Assembly (NCBI GenBank): GCA_038745535.1
Contig: JBCDLI010000023.1
Location: 1 to 33,356, forward strand
Direction: 5' to 3'
From: JBCDLI01 sp038745535
GTDB taxonomy: Bacteria > Pseudomonadota > Alphaproteobacteria > Rhizobiales > Rhizobiaceae
Length of the DNA: 33,356 bases
Shown: piece by piece, positions 24,839-33,188 of the stretch
Layout of the letters: each line of letters begins with the position of its first letter
Numbering within the stretch: the first letter of the stretch is position 1
The notes under the pieces: generated by a model
Told to the model about the DNA's origin: nothing
Database searches by the model: none
Seen by the model: the letters and a program-made list of their open reading frames with translations, nothing else
Program-made: the position numbers and the translations under genes

Positions 24839-25441
24839 ATGCGAGCTTTTGGTTTCGCATTTGTAAGTGTTGCTGTTGCCGCAATTGGTTTTGCGGCAAC
24901 AGCTTTTTTCACCCCGAAAGTTCACCTGATCGTGGACCGTCAGGGTGATGACATTGAGTTGTTCCTCAATGCCCAAGCGCCCGATTTGCAGCCGGTTTTT
25001 TCGCTTGACCCCGCTGAATTCAAGGGTGTCGAAGGTGCTGTCAACTTCGCCTCTTTCCGCGAAACCGGCACATGGTTGATGGCCGACGAAGTGTTAAATT
25101 CGGTCTCCGCGAGAACGAATGAAAGCAATGTGCTTTTTGAGGGCACGTCGTTGATGCTTCACCAAGCCAGTGTTCCGGTAAGTTTTTCAACGCCGGTCGA
25201 CGGCGTGATGTCGGTAAGCGTTTGTGCCGTACCAATCACGGAGCCTGTTTCCGATCTCACCGACTATGAAACGTACGCGGGCTTCTACGCGCGCAACGTG
25301 GAAATCGCCGAAGACATTGAATTGGCCTTTCCGAAAACCGGTCGCCTGCCGCGGCTCGTCACAGTTCGACAGTTTGTAGATGGTGAACCACAGGGCTGGA
25401 ATATCCGTTTGTTGATGGACGGCGGAACGCTGACGATTTAG
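24839..25441 (+). CDS. Unknown membrane-anchored periplasmic protein
   Basis: I do not recognise this 200-residue protein. It begins with a hydrophobic segment (about residues 4-24, FGFAFVSVAVAAIGFAATAF) that is either a signal peptide or an anchor. About 175 mostly polar residues follow, with a beta-rich look, several Val/Ser-rich strands and a single Cys. There is no metal-binding or enzyme motif I can name. It begins three bases after the pseudoazurin stop, so it is almost certainly co-transcribed and may be an interaction partner, assembly factor or oxidoreductase-associated lipid-facing protein. That is guesswork from context. No strong ribosome site precedes the ATG, which fits coupling to the upstream gene. 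Confidence 0.65.
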   Translation: MRAFGFAFVSVAVAAIGFAATAFFTPKVHLIVDRQGDDIELFLNAQAPDLQPVFSLDPAEFKGVEGAVNFASFRETGTWLMADEVLNSVSARTNESNVLFEGTSLMLHQASVPVSFSTPVDGVMSVSVCAVPITEPVSDLTDYETYAGFYARNVEIAEDIELAFPKTGRLPRLVTVRQFVDGEPQGWNIRLLMDGGTLTI

Positions 25442-25787
25442 CAAGAATGCCCGCGGTTTATTGTCAGCCCGGTGGCCTAGCTGGACTCGGTGGTTAAAAC
25501 AGCGAAACTCTATCGACTGCGCTTTTAGCTTAATCGCGACTATGATGCGTCGTTATGACATTGAATTATAATGTGAAATAGCGATGTCGCCCCAGAGCTA
25601 AGCAACCGCTCCCGCTTGCAAGCTTTTCCCGGACAGTTTATGTAGAAAATGTGGCAGGCTGAAAAGTCATGCTGCAAATAATCGCGGACGCTATGGCGAC
25701 ATCTCGCCCACATGCTAATCTGCCGACGTGGGCGGACGTAATGTGACAAAGCTCTGCCCCGACGAATGATGAACAGGTGACGATTTG
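25442..25787 (+). other. Leader of the glutamate synthase operon with alternative RNA pairings
   Basis: No gene or tRNA is seen. A TATAAT at 25567-25572 is a possible -10 but has no matching -35. Downstream of it are complementary blocks that compete. ATGTCGCC (25584-25591) pairs with GGCGACAT (25695-25702). GGCGA (25695-25699) pairs with TCGCC (25704-25708). CGCCCAC (25705-25711) pairs with GTGGGCG (25728-25734). The last two pairings exclude each other, as do the first two. This layout could allow a structural switch before gltB, but it may also be chance in GC-rich DNA. Confidence 0.4.
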
Positions 25788-28700
25788 GTGCGTGAAAGCT
25801 CTCCATACGGTCTCTACGACCCTGCCGATGAAAAAAGCAGCTGCGGCGTTGGTTTTCTTACCCGTAAGGACGGGAAGCAAACCCATGAGGTCCTGCATCT
25901 GGGTCATCAGGCTTTATGTTCGGTTCCTCATCGTGGCGGCATGTCGTCGGAGGGTATTGGAGACGGCGCTGGCATCAGTGTTGACTTGTCGGAACGCTTT
26001 TTCTCAGAAATCTGCGGCAAAGAGCTGAAGCGCGGCGCATTCGGCGTCGGCAACTTTTTTCTGCCCGATGATAAGAGTTTTCACGAGGAAGCTTTTCAGA
26101 TCATTGAAGCGGCAATCACCGGTCACGGATTTGATGTTTTAACTGTCCGCGATGTGCCGGTGGATAATACCGTAATCCGACCTGCAGCAGTTCGTGCGCA
26201 GCTTCCCGTTCGTCAGTGGATTTTTGCCGCGCCTACAGGCATGGATCAATATACGCTTGACCGTGAAGTTCACAAAGCGCTGCTCGAAATAGAATCGCAC
26301 GCTTACACGAAGCCGGAACTGAACGGACTTTATCCCCTTTCGCTTTCGGCGCGCATGCAGGTATTTAAGGGTCGTCTGAACTCCAACGAGATCGTTCCCT
26401 ACTTCAAGGACTTGGACGATACGCGGCACGAAGTGCATACAATGTACTTCCACACGCGTTTTTCGACCAATACCGACCCCCATCCGACTATGGCGCAGCC
26501 GTTCCGGTTCATGGCTCACAATGGTGAATTGAACACGGATAAGAAAAACCGCCTGTCAGAGGCAGCGGTTGCGCGCGCCCGGAACAATTCGATCATTCGC
26601 CCCAAAGGTCAATCAGATAGCTGCCGCTTGGATCAAACGCTGCAGTCGCGCATTCTCGACGACGACATGGACCTCGTCACCGCCGTGGTCTCTATGATGC
26701 CGCCTGCGTGGGAAAACGATTTCAGTCTATCGCCTTCGGTGCGTGCAATGCTCGCTTACTTTGCACTCTATGAAGAAAAGAATGATGGGCCTGCTGCGCT
26801 GATTTTTGGTGATGCAGACATCATTGGTGCGCGCCTGGACCGCTTGGGTCTTCGTCCGCTTCGCAGTGTCGAGACCGGCGATTATCTGGCAGTCATGTCA
26901 GAAGCTGGCCAGATAGCATTTTCATCGGAGAGCGTTATCAAACGCGGCCGGATCGAAGCTGGCGGCATGCTTTATTACAACCACAAAGAAAAGCGCAGCT
27001 ACGACACCAAGCAAGCGCTGGAAATGCTCGCTTCGAAGCGTGACTACCAGTCGCTCCTGGAACAGGCGCGTGTCCATATACGGGACCTTCCACAGGACAA
27101 TGACGATCCTGATCTGGCGATCAAAAACTACCGCGGCGAATTTAACACGACTGCTCGCTATGTTGCCTACTCTCACAATCAGGAGAGCTTCCGTTTCCTT
27201 ATGGACCCGATGCTCGCCGATGGTGCCGAAAAAATCTCGGCGATGGGCTATGGCAATGCGATCAATGCGCTTTCAGACAATGAAGGCGGTATGGCGCGGT
27301 ATTTCTCGCAGCGTTTTGCGCAAGTAACAAACCCGCCACTGGACTCAATCCGCGAAGCTGACGGTATGACCCTTCGCGTTGCACTCGGTGCAAAGCCCCA
27401 TGGCGGAATGACGACCGGCTCCAAGCAGATCATTCTCCAGACGCCGATGCTGCGGATGGCAGACATGCTGGCAATTCGTGGGCAGCGCGAGACCGCAGTT
27501 GCCGAGTTTGAGATGCTCTTTGAGCCGGTATTCGACGATCCCAAGGCCAACGAAAAGTCGCTCGTAGACGCCATTGATGCACTTTGCGAGAAAGTTGAGG
27601 TGTTTGCAGCCGAAACAGGCGGCATAGCGATCCTGTCGGATCGCCACATCAGCGAAAAGCATGCAGCAATCCCGATGACGATCGCCGTGTCGGCGGTGAA
27701 CCAGCGTTTGATTGAGGCCGGGTTGCGCCTGAAAGCATCCCTTATTGTTGAGAGCGGCCAAATTTCGTCTGCGCACCACGTGGCGTGTGCTCTCGGATTT
27801 GGTGCTGCGGCCGTTTACCCGCTGGCTGTCCAACTTCGGGCCGAAGAGAAGTTCGCAAAAGAGCCTTTCAAAGCGTTCGACAAATTCGTCAAAGCGGCTG
27901 AGAAGTCGCTCATGAAGACAATGGGCAAGGTTGGGCTTTGCACGGTCGAAAGCTATTCAGGCGGTGAGTTTTTCGAGCCAAACTTTCTCGATACCGATGA
28001 TCCGGTTTTCAAGCGTTATTTCCCAAACATGAAGACACCGGTTGGCGGCGTGAACTTTGCGGCCATTGCTCAGTCGGCAGCCGATTGGCATCGTCGGGCA
28101 TTATCGGTCACGGCGGAGTCCGATGTGCCAATTCTGGGTCTCTTTAAGGAGCGCAGTGAAGGCGCTGGCCACTCTTATGGAACGGCTGCGGTTCGCGGCT
28201 TCGTAGACCTGACCGAAGAGAAAATCGCGTTTGAGCAGGGCGGTGAGGACGAGATAGACGTTCTTCGTCTGTTGACGCTGAGCAATATGGAAGCGGCCTT
28301 CGGTATTGACGAAGAAGGCTATGTTAACACGAGTTTCGATAAGCTGACGCCAGAGGCAATCGACACGTTCGAGATTACCGAGGGCTACCGGAAGTTCTCG
28401 CGCGATATGACCGAGGAGCGGCGCAAGCGTCCGGCTGCTTTGCGCGATGTGTTGGAATTTCCTGCAGACATCTCGTTCCTCACCCAGCCGGGTGACATCA
28501 AGCGCGAGATGATGCGCTTCAATCGCGCCGGTAACAATGATTTCGTGATCCAGGGCCTCGATTGTCAAAAAGTGGGTGAAGGTTCCTACGAATTAAAGTT
28601 GACCGGACCTATGGGCAGCGATCCGGCACGCCTCGATGCGCTGGCGCAGTCCCTCAAAGAGCGCTTCGGCGAGGACGTGACGCGCTGCTGGATCCAAGGT

Positions 28701-31265
28701 GGCAAGCTGCACGTTGAAGTCGACGGCTGGGCATTGGATTACATCTCGCGCATCAAACCTGCGCTTCCGGTTTTGCAACTGGCCGACGTGCAGCCCGCGA
28801 GCGAAATAACACCATGTCTTGCCTCGGGCGCGATGAGCCACGGTGCGCTCGTCGCAACTGCTCACGAGGCGGTTGCACATGGAACCAATATGGTCGGTGG
28901 CATGTCCAATAGCGGCGAGGGTGGTGAACACATCTCGCGTTACGGCACGATCCGAGCCTCCCGTATCAAGCAGTTTGCATCCGGACGTTTCGGCGTTTGG
29001 GCGGGTTACTTGGCTGATCCAAATCTCGAAGAAATTGAGATTAAAATCGGTCAGGGCGCAAAGCCTGGCGAAGGTGGTCAGCTACCCGCGCCGAAGGTGA
29101 CGGTTGAGATTGCTGCCGCGCGTGGCGGTACGCCGGGCGTCGAGCTCATTTCTCCACCGCCCCACCACGATACCTATTCTATTGAAGACCTCGCGCAGTT
29201 GATCCACGATGCGAAGGCGGCACGGGTGCGCGTGATAGTCAAGCTCGTCAGCTCCGAGGGCATCGGCACAATTGCGGTGGGTGTTGCAAAAGCCGGTGCG
29301 GACGTCATCAACGTTGCGGGCAGCACGGGCGGAACCGGCGCTGCAGCGGTAACATCGTTGAAGTATACGGGCCGTGCTGCTGAAATCGGTTTGGCGGAAG
29401 TGCACCAAGCCCTGTGCGCAAACGGCATCCGCCAGAAGGTCATTTTGCGTTGCTCAGGCGCGCACCAGACCGGCGCTGACGTGGTAAAGTCTGCGTTGCT
29501 CGGTGGCGACAGCTTCGAATTCGGCACGACCGCGCTGATGATGCTGAAATGCGTGATGGCGAAGAACTGCAACATCAAGTGCCCCGCTGGTCTTACGACA
29601 AACCCGGAAGTGTTTGACGGCGATGCCCGTGCGCTGGGTCAGTATCTATTGAACATCGCACACGAAGTTCGAGAAGTGCTCGCGCATCTCGGCTTTAGAT
29701 CGCTGCGCGAAGCCCGTGGTCGCATGGATATGCTGAACCTGCTTGATCACCCATCGTCCGTTGGTCAGCTCGACCTGCGTGCGATGCTGAAGTACGCCGA
29801 GGAGATCAAGGTCGAGAACCCAGTCTATATGGAAAAAGACTTTGAGATCGACGACCAGCTTATTGATCTTGTTCGTTCTGCACTCATTGATGGCAAGAAG
29901 GCCAAAATCGAAATCGGCGCCAACTTGCATCTGACGAACCGCAACAAGACCGTTGGTGGTCAGCTGGCAATCGATATTGAGCGCATGTTGAACCATGAAC
30001 TGAAAGATGTGTCGGCTTACCCGGCGGTGTTGGAAGACAAGCGCGGGCGACGGTTCTTTGAGCCGCGCTCAATCAAGGTTTCTACGACTGGGTCCGCTGG
30101 TCAGTCTTTTGGCGCCTTCTGCAATGATGGCATGGTCATGGAGCACACGGGCACCTGTAACGATGGCGTTGGCAAGGGCGCGTGCGGCGGCGAAATCGTC
30201 GTAAAAGCGCCGCCCGCCGGGCCAAATGGCATCGAAGAAAACGTCTTGATCGGCAACTTTGCACTCTTTGGCGCAACGGGCGGACGCTTGTTCGTTGAAG
30301 GCGAAGCAGGTGACCGTTTTGCAGTCCGCAACTCCGGTGCGACAGCGGTCGTTGAGGGCGTGGGTGATTTCTGTGCTGAGTATATGACCAACGGCGCGGT
30401 GTTGAACCTTGGCGGTTTCTCCAAAGGTTTTGGTAACGGAATGTCTGGTGGCTTCGCATATCAGTACGATCCCGAAGGTCGCTTGTCCGACTATATCAGC
30501 AAAGAATCAGTGCTGATGAACTCGGTGACCGGCGACGACGAACATGCGCCCATCCACGCTGAGGCGATCCATCAAATGCTGGTTTGGCATGTTGCAGCGA
30601 CCGGCTCTGCCAAGGCGAAAGCCATTCTCGACAATTGGGAAAATGAGCGTCAGCATTTCTACTTCATCATGCCAAAGGCGCTTCTGCAGTATCAGGATGC
30701 CGATGCGATCCTTGCGGCCAAGTCGAAGAAAGAACTGCAGGAAGAACTCGCGACCGGTCTCGCCAAGCGCCAGATCGCGAAACTCCGCAAGGCGTGGAGT
30801 GACGGCGAGCCCGTGCTTCACGGCGATGTTCCGGGCTACGGCGAGGTTGATACCGAGACCATGTTCCGTCTGTTGAACAATTACACGGTGATTGAACAGG
30901 CGCAGGCTATTGCGGTTAAGCGTCTGGGCGGCGAATTCGCTGTGCGGTCACCGGAAGTCAACAAGATGGTCCGTAATTTGGTGCTTACCGAAGACTTTGC
31001 ACTCATGACTGCGCTTTTGAAGCACGGGCGTGAAGCGGTTGCAGACTACGATGAGCGTGAGCTCGCGGCGATGGTGTCCAACAAGCGCCTGACGGACTTT
31101 AAGGACGCATTGAGCCTTCGCAACATTCTCTCTATGGAAAGTCGCGGGTCCTATGGCTGGATTTTGCATCAGGACCGCAAAAACCGTAAAATACTCGGAG
31201 AAATTCCGAGCTTTGAAAAACTATTCGCAAGCAAATCACTACCAATGTTGGCAGCGGCACAATGA
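25788..31265 (+). CDS. gltB: Glutamate synthase large subunit, unusually long
   Basis: The protein (1825 residues from the GTG at 25788, with AGGTG upstream) makes glutamate from glutamine and 2-oxoglutarate. An 18-residue propeptide precedes the catalytic Cys19 of the class II amidotransferase domain (SSCGVGFL; HTRFSTNTDPHPTMAQPF; AHNGELNT). The FMN synthase domain has SNSGEGGE, KIGQGAKPGEGGQLP, ISPPPHHDTYSIEDL and NVAGSTGGTGAA. Cys1255, Cys1261 and Cys1265 (spacing 5 then 3) should hold the iron-sulfur cluster. The GXGXG beta-helix domain follows (about 1420-1640). Standard GltB is about 1500 residues. The extra length comes mainly from an insertion at about 905-1000, before the FMN domain, and a C-terminal extension (about 1668-1825) that I do not recognise. 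No gltD follows. Instead the stop overlaps a diflavin reductase gene by four bases, suggesting a different electron donor. Confidence 0.93.
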   Translation: MRESSPYGLYDPADEKSSCGVGFLTRKDGKQTHEVLHLGHQALCSVPHRGGMSSEGIGDGAGISVDLSERFFSEICGKELKRGAFGVGNFFLPDDKSFHEEAFQIIEAAITGHGFDVLTVRDVPVDNTVIRPAAVRAQLPVRQWIFAAPTGMDQYTLDREVHKALLEIESHAYTKPELNGLYPLSLSARMQVFKGRLNSNEIVPYFKDLDDTRHEVHTMYFHTRFSTNTDPHPTMAQPFRFMAHNGELNTDKKNRLSEAAVARARNNSIIRPKGQSDSCRLDQTLQSRILDDDMDLVTAVVSMMPPAWENDFSLSPSVRAMLAYFALYEEKNDGPAALIFGDADIIGARLDRLGLRPLRSVETGDYLAVMSEAGQIAFSSESVIKRGRIEAGGMLYYNHKEKRSYDTKQALEMLASKRDYQSLLEQARVHIRDLPQDNDDPDLAIKNYRGEFNTTARYVAYSHNQESFRFLMDPMLADGAEKISAMGYGNAINALSDNEGGMARYFSQRFAQVTNPPLDSIREADGMTLRVALGAKPHGGMTTGSKQIILQTPMLRMADMLAIRGQRETAVAEFEMLFEPVFDDPKANEKSLVDAIDALCEKVEVFAAETGGIAILSDRHISEKHAAIPMTIAVSAVNQRLIEAGLRLKASLIVESGQISSAHHVACALGFGAAAVYPLAVQLRAEEKFAKEPFKAFDKFVKAAEKSLMKTMGKVGLCTVESYSGGEFFEPNFLDTDDPVFKRYFPNMKTPVGGVNFAAIAQSAADWHRRALSVTAESDVPILGLFKERSEGAGHSYGTAAVRGFVDLTEEKIAFEQGGEDEIDVLRLLTLSNMEAAFGIDEEGYVNTSFDKLTPEAIDTFEITEGYRKFSRDMTEERRKRPAALRDVLEFPADISFLTQPGDIKREMMRFNRAGNNDFVIQGLDCQKVGEGSYELKLTGPMGSDPARLDALAQSLKERFGEDVTRCWIQGGKLHVEVDGWALDYISRIKPALPVLQLADVQPASEITPCLASGAMSHGALVATAHEAVAHGTNMVGGMSNSGEGGEHISRYGTIRASRIKQFASGRFGVWAGYLADPNLEEIEIKIGQGAKPGEGGQLPAPKVTVEIAAARGGTPGVELISPPPHHDTYSIEDLAQLIHDAKAARVRVIVKLVSSEGIGTIAVGVAKAGADVINVAGSTGGTGAAAVTSLKYTGRAAEIGLAEVHQALCANGIRQKVILRCSGAHQTGADVVKSALLGGDSFEFGTTALMMLKCVMAKNCNIKCPAGLTTNPEVFDGDARALGQYLLNIAHEVREVLAHLGFRSLREARGRMDMLNLLDHPSSVGQLDLRAMLKYAEEIKVENPVYMEKDFEIDDQLIDLVRSALIDGKKAKIEIGANLHLTNRNKTVGGQLAIDIERMLNHELKDVSAYPAVLEDKRGRRFFEPRSIKVSTTGSAGQSFGAFCNDGMVMEHTGTCNDGVGKGACGGEIVVKAPPAGPNGIEENVLIGNFALFGATGGRLFVEGEAGDRFAVRNSGATAVVEGVGDFCAEYMTNGAVLNLGGFSKGFGNGMSGGFAYQYDPEGRLSDYISKESVLMNSVTGDDEHAPIHAEAIHQMLVWHVAATGSAKAKAILDNWENERQHFYFIMPKALLQYQDADAILAAKSKKELQEELATGLAKRQIAKLRKAWSDGEPVLHGDVPGYGEVDTETMFRLLNNYTVIEQAQAIAVKRLGGEFAVRSPEVNKMVRNLVLTEDFALMTALLKHGREAVADYDERELAAMVSNKRLTDFKDALSLRNILSMESRGSYGWILHQDRKNRKILGEIPSFEKLFASKSLPMLAAAQ

Positions 31266-33043
31266 GCAACGATCCACTGAAAATACCTTTCATTCCAGAG
31301 GCAGCGCCCTTCAATGAAGATCAGCGCGCTTGGCTTTCTGGCTTTCTCGCAGGCCTGCATTCGCGGGCGGCTATGGGTGTCCAACAGGTGCCGGACGCTG
31401 TCGCAACAGCGGCTGCAACTGTGCCAAGCCAAGAGGTGAACATCCTCTACGGCACGCAAACCGGCAACGCCGAAAACGTTGCGATGGAAGCAGCTACAAT
31501 GGCGAAGTCGAAAGGCATGGCGCCCAAAGTTGCTGGTCTTGACGACGTGTCCATGGACCAACTTGCCGCCATGAAGGACGTAATCGTTGTCATCTCCACC
31601 TATGGTGAGGGTGAAATGCCGGACAATGCTCAGATTTTCTGGGATGCGGTTTCAGCAACCACTGCACCGCGCTTGGAAGCGATGCGGTTTGGTGTCCTTG
31701 CGCTCGGCGACACGAGCTATGATGAATTTTGCCACGCCGGTAAGTTGATCGACACACGTTTTGAGCAACTTGGTGCAAAGCGGATGACGCCTCGCATTGA
31801 TTGTGATGTCGATTATGAAGAACCGTCTGCTGCTTGGGTAAACGAGTTCTTGCCGCTGATAGCAGACAATGATGACAAGGCGGCACCCATTGCCGAGGTG
31901 GTTACGACCGCCGAAGTGCCAGCGGAAAAGAAGTGGGGCCGCAAGAACCCTTACTTGTCTCGTGTGGTCGAGAATCGACTTCTTTCAGGTGAGAATTCGG
32001 CAAAAGAAATCCGGCATTTCTCATTTGCGCTTGGCGACAGTGGCATGACCTATGAAGCCGGTGACGCCCTCGGCGTAATGCCCGTCAATGACGAAGGCTA
32101 CGTGAATACGCTGCTCGCAACACTCCATGCGAAAGGGGAGGACACCGTAGCGGGCCACGATGAGCTTTTGAAAGATGTATTGCGGACGAAGCTGGAAGTT
32201 GCGCGCCCGTCAAAGGATCTGATCAACGCCGTTGAAAAACGCGCTGGTGATGATGAACTTTCGAACGTGGTTGCCAACGGCGATAAGGAAGCTCTTGAAG
32301 CGTTCCTTTGGGGCAAAGACACGCTTGATCTGCTGAAAATGACATCGGGAAATATGATGTCAGCAGACGAGTTTGTCGGCCTGATGAAGCCGCTGCAACA
32401 CCGTGCCTACTCGATCTCCTCCAGCCCGAAAGCGCATCCCGGCGAAGTGCATTTGACCGTCGCCGCTGTACGCTGGAAGCATGAAGGCCGCGAGCACAAG
32501 GGTGTAGCCTCGACATTCCTTGCCGATCAGATGGCCGAAGGCGATCTTTCCGGCATCTTCATGTCGCCAAACCGCGCATTCCGTCCACCGAGTGACGACG
32601 CGCCTATGATCATGGTCGGTCCGGGCACAGGCGTTGCGCCATTTCGCGCGTTCTTGGAAGAGCGCCAGTCGACTGGCTCAAAAGGCAAGAACTGGCTGTT
32701 CTTCGGTGACCAGCATCGGGCAGACGATTTCATCTACGAAGACGAAATCACCGCAATGAGCGAAGACGGCATCTTGAACCGTCTGGACCTCGCGTTCTCG
32801 CGTGACCAAGAAGATAAGATCTACGTTCAGCATCGCATGATGGAGAGCGGCAAGGACCTCTATGCTTGGTTGGAAGACGGTGGTTACTTCTATGTCTGCG
32901 GTGACGCCACACGCATGGCGAAAGACGTGGATGCGACACTGCATAAGGTGATCGCAAAATTCGGCGGTAAGTCCGAGGACGCTGCCGCCGAATACGTGAC
33001 GGACCTCAAGCGCCAGAAGCGTTATCTGCGCGACGTCTACTAG
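31262..33043 (+). CDS. CysJ-like diflavin reductase (FMN, FAD, NADPH)
   Basis: The 593-residue protein is built like the flavoprotein subunit of NADPH-sulfite reductase. A short N-terminal region (IPFIPEAAPFNEDQRAWLSG, residues 8-27) leads into a flavodoxin domain that binds FMN (LYGTQTGNAE, residues 62-71; STYGEGEMPDNA). Next is a connecting/FAD domain (RAYSISSSP from 381; GVASTFLAD) and an NADPH domain (GPGTGVAPFRAF from 453; WLFFGDQHRADDF; YFYVCGDATRMAKDV). The end, KRYLRDVY, is the CysJ-type terminus. Electrons should pass NADPH to FAD to FMN to an acceptor. CysJ normally pairs with the sirohaem subunit CysI, but here no cysI is present and the gene overlaps gltB by four bases. I infer that it feeds glutamate synthase; a sulfite reductase role with CysI elsewhere is the alternative. 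Confidence 0.9.
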   Translation: MSNDPLKIPFIPEAAPFNEDQRAWLSGFLAGLHSRAAMGVQQVPDAVATAAATVPSQEVNILYGTQTGNAENVAMEAATMAKSKGMAPKVAGLDDVSMDQLAAMKDVIVVISTYGEGEMPDNAQIFWDAVSATTAPRLEAMRFGVLALGDTSYDEFCHAGKLIDTRFEQLGAKRMTPRIDCDVDYEEPSAAWVNEFLPLIADNDDKAAPIAEVVTTAEVPAEKKWGRKNPYLSRVVENRLLSGENSAKEIRHFSFALGDSGMTYEAGDALGVMPVNDEGYVNTLLATLHAKGEDTVAGHDELLKDVLRTKLEVARPSKDLINAVEKRAGDDELSNVVANGDKEALEAFLWGKDTLDLLKMTSGNMMSADEFVGLMKPLQHRAYSISSSPKAHPGEVHLTVAAVRWKHEGREHKGVASTFLADQMAEGDLSGIFMSPNRAFRPPSDDAPMIMVGPGTGVAPFRAFLEERQSTGSKGKNWLFFGDQHRADDFIYEDEITAMSEDGILNRLDLAFSRDQEDKIYVQHRMMESGKDLYAWLEDGGYFYVCGDATRMAKDVDATLHKVIAKFGGKSEDAAAEYVTDLKRQKRYLRDVY

Positions 33044-33055
33044 ACACTCACATTT

Positions 33056-33079
33056 CGGCGGCTCACAGGCCGCCGTTTT
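33056..33079 (+). terminator. Rho-independent terminator of the gltB operon
   Basis: CGGCGGC (33056-33062) pairs perfectly with GCCGCCG (33069-33075) across a six-base loop and is followed by TTTTC. It starts 13 bases after the reductase stop codon. Confidence 0.9.
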
Positions 33080-33127
33080 CATTTATCCCCTGCAGTCAAC
33101 TTTTGTCGGCCTACCGATAAACGCGCC

Positions 33128-33148
33128 TTTTTGGTCTATGGGCCAAAA
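33128..33148 (+). promoter_or_regulatory. Inverted repeat in the fumC leader
   Basis: TTTTGG (33129-33134) and CCAAAA (33143-33148) form a 6-base inverted repeat about 40 bases before the fumC start. The surrounding word CTTTTTGG, three bases, ATGGGCCAAA is nearly repeated at 11785-11804 before the porin gene, at a similar distance from the start codon. A shared regulatory site or leader hairpin is possible. Confidence 0.35.
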
Positions 33149-33188
33149 CGTTAGCGAGCGCATTCGTGCGCCCATTGGGAGGCAAAAC

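Noticed and set aside
25480..25560. Possible tRNA-like stretch (GGTGGCCTAGCTGGACTCGGTGG)
   Set aside because: It looks briefly like a D-arm region, but no cloverleaf or acceptor stem could be formed.
25655..25680. Sigma-54-type promoter (TGGCAGG...) before gltB
   Set aside because: The GG and GC elements are not ten bases apart, so it does not fit the -24/-12 rule.
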